A stretch of 64,000 nt of DNA from Takakia lepidozioides (lineage: Eukaryota; Streptophyta; Takakiopsida; Takakiales; Takakiaceae): the NCBI GenBank assembly GCA_030704615.1, contig CM060731.1, forward strand, positions 44,518,001-44,582,000, written 5' to 3'. The notes under the pieces were generated by a model, which was not told the origin of the DNA, did not search any database, and was given only the letters and a program-made list of their open reading frames with translations. Within the stretch, counting starts at the first letter, position 1, and each line of letters starts with the position of its first letter. Positions 22,732 through 32,674 of the stretch are shown piece by piece. The translations under genes were made by a program, and so were the position numbers.

Positions 22732-25700
22732 ATGGCTTCCTCTGAAGCGGAGTTCTTCTCTGACGACAAACCAGTGCCGTTCTCCCAGGAAGTCCTTGAC
22801 AATGGATTTGCAATTGTTCTGGAACATGTCTTGGCTACCCGTTTTCAGCTTCAGAATGGCTCCATCTTTTGGAAAAAGAGGTGTACGATTTGAAAGGGAA
22901 GTTGTTGAAATACTCTTTCCAAAACCGTGATGAGACGGCTCATATCAGCCAGTGGAGAGTGCGCCTTGGTCGATACAGAGTACTTGGAGAGCCTCGGCGA
23001 AAGTCCCTTGGGTCATATGTGACGCCCGGGACTGCTACTTCAGTCGTTGAAGACAAGAGGGAGGTGGTGGTGAAAAAAGAACAGACGTCCTCCACTCCAA
23101 TCGTTGAGCTTTCGGATTCGTCCGATGATGACATAAGTGAAATTCCAAATCCAGTCCTTCCTACTGTGGTTGGAGAAGCTGATGTAGAAGAGATTTGTAG
23201 TGTCATTCCAAAATTACGGGCGATGGGAAGAATGGCTGGATTCAAAAGTGAATTGCGAGGAATTGATTGGGAATCTTTGAAGCAGGTGCCTGTGAAGTTC
23301 TTGCCAGAGACTTTTGATGGCGATATCCTATTCGAGCTGCCTCCTCCTCCGCGAGTTGGAGGTGTAACAATCATGATGCATGGAATGGACAAGAAACACG
23401 ACGGGCACCCGTGGTGCAGAACAAAAACATCCAATATTCAGAATGATGACAAGCTTGTTTTCAGGAGAACAGTTTGCAATGGACACCTTAGGTGTGATAA
23501 TTTGAATTGCAGACACTTTCTTCAATCTAGGGTTCATAATCAAAGCGAATGGGAGGGTCTGGCGGAATATCCATTTCAGCCTGGGACTGCCCCTCCACCG
23601 GCAAACACTTTCGTTTGCAAATTCTGCAAACTTGTGCCATCCTGCCTAACGCTCTGCGGAGCAAGAATGTACTATGTTGTCCACCGTTTGAAAACAATGA
23701 CAAGAGCTTGTGTGCATTTCGGATTCCATAACCATCCTGTCTCGAAGGGGGATTACAGGGAGAGTGTTGAGACAGTATCGAGGTTGATTAAACAGGAGTT
23801 CGGGAGAAACCCATCCGCAACAACATCTGCAATTGCTCTTGGCGCAAGCAAGTCCTTCTTGGAAAGCCATATTTTGAGTGAAGGGGATTCTGTGGGGACT
23901 AAACATGACGGTGCAGCATTGGACCTGGTCATGGATCATTTCTCCACTTTGAGTTCACCTAACATTCGGCATCAGATCAATGCATTAATAATGGGCTCTG
24001 GTATCAGAGGCTACATAGACAACATTTTGGAGTTGAAACGAGTGAGCAAGTACGATTACATCCAAGAGAATGTATTCCCAGGTCAAGGTGCCATCAAAGT
24101 GTTTCTTTTCAAAATGTCGACTGTTGGGGAGGGCAGTGGGGTTAGCCTCGTGAAGCGGATGCAGAAGACTGGGGACTTGCAGAACTGTTTTCTTATGTTT
24201 GATCATGTGAAACGAGTGAAGGATTGGACGACAATGGCTTGTCATGTCTACGATCCAGTGTACCAATGAGTTATGAAAATTGCAATTTGTGACATGCAAT
24301 CCGAGGATACGGAATCCCAGAAGCTCATGTGGAATTCCCTGATACGTGTCATGGGCTGCCATCTCCAAAGTTCGCAGGTTTCATGGCGGATAGTGCTCAA
24401 GCAAATTTCAATGTTGTTTGTATTGTCTTCGGATCGGGCGACCCAAAAGTGCCAATGCGAGGAAGAGAGCGTACATGTCTATTCCATTGGACACAATCTC
24501 TGGAAAAACATACAAAGTCGGACATCAAACCAAAGATGCAGACTCAGCACCGTAAATTGTGCAAAGAGTACAAAGATGCTAGAACAATGAAGGAGGCGGA
24601 CACTTTGTTCCAGACAATTCGTGCCTGGTGGTTCTCTTCTGGAGCTGCATCACTTGAGAGTATGAGAGCATTGGAAGATTGGCTGGCGTTTTGGCACTTC
24701 CGGTATAGACAGTGGGGAGCAGCCATGCCAGTGGTACGAGGCTTATATTTATTGCTTTATTCATACATTTACTTTCCATTTTATTGTGTCCTTGCTTTCT
24801 TTATGTTGTTTTCTGTTCACTGTTTTGAAGTGTGGTTCCGCACTTTGCAGAACATGTCCATTGAGGAAATGGCGGACATGCCATCTTGCAATTTGGCAAA
24901 AATTGTGCACAACGCATGGTTGCAGCAATCTGGGAAACGAGGTCGGGATTTGTATGTAGCAACAACAGATGATTTGATACGTGCCTTGCAACAACAAACC
25001 CGATACCGTGATTTCTTACGAGGGGGTTGGTGGCAAGGGTCCGGACAAATGGGAGTTGATGTTGCGTGCTGCAAACAGATCTGGGGATCCAATCAAGATA
25101 GCACGGGCGGTGAGCATGTATGCCCAGGGAACGGCACTTGTTTCTAGAGTTCCACATCTTGAAGGGGAGGAGAGATTCGGCTCCTGTAAGAGGAAATTGA
25201 ACACTCCACCTGGTTCGGATTCCGATTCCCACAGGGGAGATCGTGATAACTTCTCGAAGCCTCGTGTTCCCCTGCATGACAGCTTCATGTCCAGAACTTC
25301 CATTGTGGAGGAACCTCCAACACGACGGCAAGCTCCAGCATCAAACAGTGCCACTGAAATGGTGCAGGAGAGAAACAACCCCCTTGATGTGCTTGAGTCC
25401 GCATGCCCCGACCACGTTTGGCACATAGAACGCACAAGTGTAGGGTCTCGTGTGAAATGTACAGCGATCAGGGCAACTAATTTCGAGAAGTGCACTTCAT
25501 CTATATCCAGAGGTGGTGCCCGAACTCCTACTCCGACTTTCACGGGTTTGATGCGTCCATACGGTCAACCAGAAGCCAAGAACCACAAGTTCTGGTTCTG
25601 CGCAAATGATTGTCCCAGATGTGTGCATGGAATTGTGCGTCCTTCCGTAGTGATGAAGCCATCTCCTCCAACCGTTTGGCCCGTGAAGGTGGGAACACAT

Positions 25701-26234
25701 CTCAGCTTTCAGGAGATTGAAATGCTGGAGGAGGTAGGTTTTTCCCTTGCGAGACAATCCCAACTCCATGCATGTGCTACTACTTCTGCGTCCTCCCGGG
25801 TCCCCCCGACAAATCGTGACTTGCGGCCAACCAAACGAGATGGAAAGCTCGTTTGGCGTTTCCCTCCAACCGTTGAACACTTTGGCAAAGTGGAGTCCGC
25901 AAGAATGCTCCAAGCTCGTGTTGGAAGCACCACGGAAGTACCCGATCCAGGATATGGTCGGGTATTCACAATCATCACTTCCACATCTGCTGTTCATGAT
26001 AGGACCTACGACATCACGGTTTCCAATTTCCCCAATTGCACATGTCCTAATTTTGTGAATATGCTATCAACCAGTTTGGGCAAGAGAGGTAAATTCATAC
26101 CCTGCAAACATTTGTATTTCATATTTTTGAAGATGATGGTTTGCGATCCCAAACGTGACAACTTCATTCACCAAGCCACTATGAGTTTCAATGAGGTCGA
26201 TACTCTATTGCAGTGGGATACAACACATGGGTAG
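22732..26234 (+). pseudogene. MULE-type transposase with C-terminal SWIM zinc finger, multiply interrupted
   Basis: The reading starts at ATG 22732 (MASSEAEFF), shifts frame near 22850 into the 22869-24269 frame, meets TGA at 24267, shifts near 24345 and again near 25020, and ends at 26234. Landmarks in order: a cysteine-rich N-terminal region (CNGHLRCDNLNCRHFL, CKFCKLVPSC) like the zinc module preceding MULE transposases; FDHVKRVKDW, a candidate first catalytic Asp; FMADSAQANF (second Asp) followed by CLFHW, the C-x2-H signature of MULE cores; ALEDWLAFWHFRYRQWG, with the candidate Glu; and a SWIM finger, CTCPNF...CKHLYF (CxCx(n)CxH), near the C terminus. An intron at 24734-24850 keeps the frame. 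The damage shows it is an inactive copy. Confidence 0.7.
24734..24850 (+). other. Probable 117-bp intron in the MULE transposase
   Basis: GTACGAGG at the left and a T-rich tract ending CTTTGCAG at the right. The interval is 39 codons long and would encode an implausible hydrophobic insert (YLLLYSYIYFPFYCVLAFF) between two charged regions. Confidence 0.65.
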
Positions 26235-26450
26235 CATCAACCATTGTTATTTAAGGTCTTCTCATGGCAGCCTTTATGGCGCACACTTTGTGAGGATATT
26301 TTCTCGTCCTCGTAATTGTAAAAGTGAAACAAGCATTTGTAATTGCACAATGTTGGATGCTACAATTGTAGGCCTCATGGTAGTCTTGATTCTATTTAGG
26401 CAAGACTCCCTGCATTAATTCCACGGTCTTAGGACCATCATCGGTTATAG

Positions 26451-26504
26451 GCGGCGCATGTTAATGCTGACGTGGCAGATGACGGACAGTGCCACGTCAT
26501 CATT
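26451..26504. repeat. Hairpin-forming inverted repeat
   Basis: The left arm GGCGGC-CATG-ATGCTGACGTGGCA and right arm TGCCACGTCATCATTTGCCGCC are near-complementary around ACAGT. A second inverted motif (GGCGTGAG / CTCACGCC) follows up to 26584. It may be a miniature element or the terminal region of the MULE to its left. Confidence 0.55.
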
Positions 26505-26578
26505 TGCCGCCACATCAGCATGCTGACATGACGCTCACGCCACGTCAGCCGGCGTGAGAGTACGCTCACGCGCAACGC

Positions 26579-27208
26579 TCACGCCATTGCGTCGTTGGGA
26601 ACCTCCGCCACAGGTTCGGGTATCACATGCACAGCAGGGATTTCCTTGGACAAACTCTGCATCTTTGGTACCACTGGTTCCCTGACCAAGCCAGAGTTTT
26701 CATAGAGAAGGTCACCCTTCTCAATTTCTGCCACTACCTGCTCTGTAGTGGGAATGTCCAACCCTTCCCCTTCCACAGCAATAGGCTCTGGTGTAACAGC
26801 ATGTACTAACTGAGTGATTCCTGGCACAACTGAGTCAACTGGCTGTGGTGGTTGTGGTACCGAGGTGACTTCTTTCTCCCTCTCCAAAGGCCGTGCTTCC
26901 AGCAATAATAGCCCCCTGTGTTGCTGCTCCTCATCCTACACAAGCGCTATAGAGACATCATCCTGTGGTTTCCTCATAGCTAGTGGATCTGCCACTACTG
27001 TTGCATCCCGCTTCTGCCTCTTGGACCGGTGTTGCCCCTCCAATCCTTCTTCACTATGTGAAGAGCCCTGCTCCTCAATTGCAGTGGTTGCTGTCTCAAA
27101 CACTCCCATCTCCTTGCGTTCACGCGCATCAAGCAAACAAGAATCCATGATAATTTGAGCAATTATCGGGCCAGACACAATGATCGGAGATTTAGCAGCA
27201 GTGCCCTG
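26579..27208 (-). pseudogene. Broken acidic ORF of unknown function, disrupted by a CACTA-like element
   Basis: One frame runs from about 27208 down to 26579 with a single in-frame TAG near 26934. The encoded protein is proline- and glutamate-rich with a short basic run (RSKRQKRD) and no recognised domain. Its upstream end is cut at 27208/27209, exactly where the CACTA-type element begins, so the missing 5' part may lie right of 27536 or be lost. Confidence 0.35.
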
Positions 27209-27536
27209 CACTAGAAGAAAAACGCGGAATAACCACTCTGTTAACCACTCATTTTGAGTGGTAAAAGACACTAAACCACTCTGGCCGCAGAGTGATGAAG
27301 AACCAGTGCATTAGGACAAGTGAGTGGTAAAAGACATTACGTGGCACCGGTGGTTAAGGACAGTGGTTCGAACCACTCACGTCCGGGTCCACCTGTTAGC
27401 TGACGTGTCACAGTGGTAAATTAACCACTGTGACATGTCAATGACGTGTCACTGAGGTAAACCAACCACTTATGACGTGTCACAGTGGTAAACTGACGTG
27501 TCATAGTGGTAAAGTAACCACTTCCGTTTTGTAGTG
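27209..27536. mobile_element. CACTA-type miniature element
   Basis: The left end reads CACTAGAAGAAAAACGCGG; the right end, read inward on the other strand, CACTACAAAACGGAAGTGG. Both begin with CACTA and have the A-rich then GTGG layout of EnSpm/CACTA termini. The interior holds many short ACCACT/AGTGGT subterminal repeats in both orientations, plus ACGTGTCA repeats. It is 328 bp long and non-coding. Immediate flanks (CTG and GAG) do not form a 3-bp duplication, so one boundary may be altered. Confidence 0.65.
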
Positions 27537-28048
27537 GAGACGTGTAAGCCGGTGGTCCGTGGATGATATTGGAGATTATGTCGACACGTGGCGACACTCT
27601 CAGCATGGACACGTGTTGTGTGTCAGTGCTACGAAATGGATGGAGTGAAATTCAATGACTTCCGAAACCACTTGTTGAGTGATCTCAAAATGACTCATAG
27701 AGTCATTATATGAAAACGAAGAATATACAATATCACTCACAGAGTGGTTATGTGAGTGGATGACGTCTCTCAGCAGGTCATTGGAATGATTACCCACCGC
27801 CAAATGTATTTAGTATCAATGTGCGCGCCATTGACAAACATCATCTTGTAAGATTTTTAGTTGCAGAATTTGGAGTAGAATTCATGAACCTTGTCATAAG
27901 TTCAAACGTCCTTTTTGTATTACCAATAGTCACGTACGGGATAATTTGGGATTGCACTATTTACATATTGTATTAGGATAAGAGAATAGAGATAGTATAC
28001 ATTAATTTTAGAAGATAAACACCACAAAGGAAGGAGTAGTGGAGCAAG
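27537..28048. other. Non-coding stretch before the Ty3 gag
   Basis: No copy of the 32317-32674 LTR is visible here, so the 5' LTR of the following Ty3 element is missing or unrecognisable. A few GAGTGGTTATGTGAGTGG-like motifs resemble those of the adjoining CACTA-type element. Confidence 0.4.
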
Positions 28049-29070
28049 ATGGCGGACAATGAAGAAATGGTGGACAACGCACACCCTACTCATCAAGCCA
28101 ATAATGAGACGGTGTGGATGATGGAGCGCTTACACGAATTGCAGAATGTTCTTGTCACGACCCAACAACAAAACAACGTATTGATGGAGGAGCTTAAACA
28201 AGTGAGACAATCGACCGCCTAGGGACTGGTTGTTGGTGGGTCGGATACGTTACTGCAAAAGATGACCAAGACGTGCAACGTCGAGCCGTATAAAGGAAGT
28301 TGCGTCATGGGAGTGCTAGAAGGATGAATTTATCGAATGGAGGTACATCTGTCATATTTTCCTACATCAAGCGATTTGGACCACGGAATGTTCATACGAT
28401 CTTTTCTACTCGACAATGCTTCAACATGGTTACAGACATGGGAGAGAAGACAGATTGCAAAATAAGAACCTTTACTATGGAGCACATTGAAAGCGGGACT
28501 GCTCCAACAATTCAAGGCAGTATATGCTGTTACAACTGTTCGAATGAAATTATGGAATTTGGAACAACGCAGGAGTGTGCAAAATTACATTGAAGATTTT
28601 TTGAATTTTCAGGTCCAAATCGAAGACATGAGTCATGCAGAAGCTTTAGATAACTTCAAAAGAGGATTGAAGAAAAAAATTCAAGGAGAGATAATTTTAC
28701 GCAACCCGGTTGATGTCCACGAAGCAATTTCATTGGCCCAAAAGATTGAAGGGACGCTACCAAGATACGACGAAGGTATACACGTTCCATTGAACCAATA
28801 CGGACCAACGCCTATGGAGCTTGGAAATCTTCAAAGACGGGATCTTCCAATACTCTCAAAGAAATAGGTCGGAAATCAGATATAGGGAAGATAACACACA
28901 ACGGCGAATGAAATTGAATGACAAAGATGTGACCTCATTAACATTCTCACAAACAGAAAGACAAACGGAAAGTAGAGAACGTTACAACTGTGGAAAATAC
29001 GGACATCTTGCGGCTAACTGCGGAAGTGGAAAGTACAATCGACAAACTTATCGAAGACCTCTTAACAGTT
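28049..29070 (+). pseudogene. Ty3 gag remnant
   Basis: Starts MADNEEMVDNAHPT with a coiled-coil-like stretch (MMERLHELQNVLVTTQQQNN), hits TAG at 28219, and continues in shifting frames through 28487-28867 (retrotransposon gag-type KRGLKKKIQGEIILRNPVD) to a nucleocapsid knuckle near 28990: NCGKYGHLAANC. The first Cys of the C-x2-C-x4-H-x4-C knuckle appears replaced by Arg, so RNA binding by the encoded product would be impaired. Confidence 0.7.
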
Positions 29071-29169
29071 GAAGGAGAGGAAAAGATAACGAACATCACA
29101 ATAAGCAGGAAAACAAAGACAACCAGTAAGTAGACCTCGCTGTCTTACTAGTTCTACAAAGAAGAGGAA

Positions 29170-32100
29170 ATGCGAGGGGCCCTACAAGGAGAAGAGACGC
29201 AGTTAATTGTGGCAGATGGAACCTTGGAAGGTATTCATGTGAGAGTGTTGATAGACCCGGGGGCAACAAAAAAATTCTTATCTAGAAAGGCTGCCTTGAA
29301 ACTAGGACTCCCATTAGAAAAGGATGAAAGAGATGAAGTAGAAATGTCAAATGGACATACAGAGGCCATTGAGACACTACCTAAAAACATAGAGTTGTCG
29401 ATTGGTAAATATAGAGAAACCTTAGAATGACGAGTGGTCAGACTGGCTCGATATGACGTAATATTATACATGCCTTGGATGGAATCTCACAACCCTGATG
29501 TTGATTGGCGTCGAAAGATAGTTGAAACCCAGAATTGAAAAATATGGAGAGATCGAGTGAGGACACCATATCAAAACCTACCATCATTTGTTATAGGTAC
29601 TACAGCTATATGTAAGAAAGACGTATTATTTGTAGGTTTAATAAGAGACGTGAAAAATCCAAAAACAGACATGAGTGAGGTCCATTTAGAATTACAGAAT
29701 GTATTGAAAGAGTTCAAAGATGTTTTTCCAGATGACCTACCAGCACGGCTTCCGCCAAAAAGAAGAGTAGATCATAAGATTGAGGTTGTTCCAAGTAGTA
29801 TTCCTTCTTGTAAAGTCACTTATCGATTAGCACCAAACGAGTTGGTAGAATGTAAGGCTCAAGTCGATGACTTACTATCTAAAGGCTTTATAAGACCAAG
29901 TGTATCCCCGTATGGAGCGCCGTTGTTGTTTGTGAAGAAAAAAGATGGAGTAATGCGCATGTGCATTTATTATCGAGCACTCAACCAACAGACAGTGAAG
30001 AACAAGTACCCGTTACCACGCATAGACGATCTATTTGACCAACTGCGAGGAGCAAAATACTTTACGAAACTTGATTTGAGGAGTGGATACAACCAAATTC
30101 GAGTCGCTGATAAAGATGTATATAAGACCGTTTTCCTCACTAGGTATGGATATTTTGAATACATGGTTATGCCATTTGGTCTCACCAATGCCCCAGCCAC
30201 ATTCATGGGCCTCATGAATGATATCTTCCGCTCATTCTTAGATAAATTTGTGATAGTCTTTTTAGATGATATTTTGATCTATAGTAACAGCCTTGTCGAG
30301 CATAGAAACCACCTCAAACAAGTATTACAAGTTCTCCGTGAGAATCAGCTATATGCCAAAGCATCTAAATCTGAGTTTGGAAAACAAGAAGTAGATTATC
30401 TTGGGCATCGCGTGAGTAGGAAGGGAATTGAGATAATGAGTGAAAATATTGAAGCTATTCATTAGTGGATAGCCTCTGAAGACATTACCCAATTAAGGAG
30501 TTTTCTTGGTCTTACCGGATTCTACAGACGATTTGTACGGGCATTCTCAAAGAATGCCCAACCATTGACAAATCTTTTGGGCAAAGGATGGAAGTGGGGT
30601 ACAGAAGAAGAGTTAGCATTTCAGGTCTTGAAAGATGCGTTGCTTCATGCCCCGATCTTTAAATGGTATGATCCGACAAGACTAATCAAGCTCTCGGTAG
30701 ATGCGTCAAACTCAGCAGTGGGTAGGGTGTTACAACAGAATAGGAAGACGGATGGCACCCAGTGGCATATTTTTCTCGCAAATTGTTACCTACGGAACAA
30801 AATTACTATACAACCGAACGAGAAGAATTGGCTATTATTTTGGCTACAAAACATTGGAAGCACTATCTTGGAGACAAAGAGTTCATAGTGGAGACAAACT
30901 CTAAATCGTTGGTGTACTTGGAGACAAAGAAAGATCTATCAAAGAGACAGATTCGTTGGGCGGAGTGGCGACAATAATTTAACATGAAGATCGTCTATAT
31001 GGAGGAAAAACGGCAATTGGTGGATGCAATGACAAGGATGCCGCGCATGAACACATTGACCCCTGATGAACCTGCATTGAAAACAAAAGTCTTGTTTGAA
31101 ACTCATGATACGGCGATAGCAGGACATGTTGGAGTTGAAAAAACATTCGAACAACTAAAACGAACATTTTATTGCCCGCGGATGCGAGACGAGGTGGAGG
31201 CGTACGTTCGAAGTTGCATGAAATGTCAACAAAACAAGTCAACAAACCGCAAGCCAGCAGGTCCTTTACAACCACTATCAGTACCAAACAGACTTTAGGA
31301 ACATATGAGCATGGATTTAGTTTGTGAGTTACCTCAAACCTCATCGGGATACGACACTATAGTGGTCTTTGTAGACAAATTGAGTAAGATGATACACATC
31401 CGTCCCACTAGAAAATCCGTCACTGCACTTGAACTAGCTTGTTTTGGAAAAGCTTATTTGGTCTTTTTAAAACCAAATTAGCTATATCAACAGCCTATCA
31501 TCCGAAGTCAGATGGACAGACATAGCGAGCGAATCGGACAATTGAAGATATGTTGTGGTGACGTTAGAAGAACAAGAAGAGTGAGATTAGTAAATACCAT
31601 TGGTAGAATTTTCATATAATAACTAAACGCGTCAACGAAAGAAACTCATTTCTTTTTAATGTATGGTGAACACCCAAATATGCCAACAACTCTTACAAAG
31701 TTCAAGTTACCAAATGATAAGTTATCCAAGGTAGCCGTGACTAACGCATTTGTGCAACAAATTCGACGGGGAGTACGTCAAGCTAAAGAAAAGCTGATGG
31801 TTGCCCAAAATCGCCAAAAGCAGTATGCAAATGTACGTCGACGGGATGATGAGTTTGCAGTTGGGGATCAAGTGTGGTTGTCTACAACCGATTTACACAT
31901 CATTGGATCGCGAAAACTAGGGGCATGGTTCATTGGTCCTTTTTTTATCATTAAACGTATTGGAGCAGTAGCATACAAGCTGCAGTTACCACCACATATG
32001 AAGATCCACCCGGTGTTTCACGTTTTTCTACTATGTCGTTACGAACCTCGACCATTAATATTTAAAGATAATCAAGAACCGCAACTTTTACTAGAGTTGA

Positions 32101-32299
32101 TAGACGGAAATGAAGAGTGGGAGGTCGACCGTGTTCTGAAAAAACGCACATACAAACGAGTGCGACATGAGGTGTTGGAGTATTTGGTTTTATGGAAATG
32201 ATTTCCATTATATGAAGCTACCTGGGAACCTGTGCAAAATCTCGCAAATGCTCAATTGGCAATCCAAGCATTTGAAAATTCGAACAACGAGGACGTTGC
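29170..32299 (+). pseudogene. Ty3 pol remnant: protease, RT, RNase H, integrase, chromodomain
   Basis: Protease at 29170-29430 has VLIDPGATKKFLS, with Pro where the active site has Ser (D-S/T-G). RT at 29557-30465 is well preserved: [41 protein letters not shown] and the catalytic [12 protein letters not shown] at 30463 interrupts it; LRSFLGLTGFYRRF and the RNase H start (KLSVDASNSAVG) follow with further shifts. The integrase zinc domain is at 31100-31250 (H...H, CMKCQQNK); its core is largely lost. 31659-32201 covers the integrase C terminus (FAVGDQVWLSTTDL, HPVFHVFLL) and a chromodomain (EEWEVDRVLKKR, YLVLWK), cut by TGA at 32199 before FPLYEATWEP. Confidence 0.85.
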
Positions 32300-32316
32300 T
32301 TCAAAGAGGGGATGAT

Positions 32317-32674
32317 TGTAACATGGTATAATCTAGATGGAGGAGGTAAGTTCCTTAGAAGTTTCCAAAATAACTAGGAAGGTTCCTAGGAAGTTTGACT
32401 TGAGGCTCTCAAATCAAACCTATAAGATATTTATATTATGGAGAGTAGGTCAAATGTTTGATAAAGTCATATTGTGGAAAATATGTCAAACCTAGGAAGG
32501 TAGACTTTAGGGAAGTTTTGACTTGAGGCTCTCAAGTCAAACCTTTAAAATAATCATATTGTGAAGGGTATATAAACATGCAATGAAAGCCTAGAAAGCA
32601 TCGAGTTGTTTTGGGAAAAAATTGAAAAATACTTTTATTCTAGTTTGTGTTGATCCTGGGTGTTACACGTAACA
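32317..32674 (+). repeat. 3' LTR of Ty3 element 1
   Basis: 358 bp, TG...CA ends (TGTAACATGG and TGTTACACGTAACA), directly after a polypurine tract. It contains an internal duplication of GACTTGAGGCTCTCAA(G/A)TCAAACCT near 32397 and 32520. A TATA-like TATATAAACATG lies at 32568. Confidence 0.75.

Larger units (their letters stand above)
28049..32674 (+). mobile_element. Ty3/gypsy chromovirus 1, degraded, 5' LTR missing
   Basis: Domain order gag, protease, reverse transcriptase, RNase H, integrase, chromodomain identifies a Ty3/gypsy element of the chromovirus type. A purine tract (CAAAGAGGGGATGAT) ends directly at a TGTAACATGG...CGTAACA LTR. All reading frames are broken. The right LTR abuts the truncated chromodomain of chromovirus 2 on the other strand, so this element probably inserted into that one. 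Confidence 0.85.
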
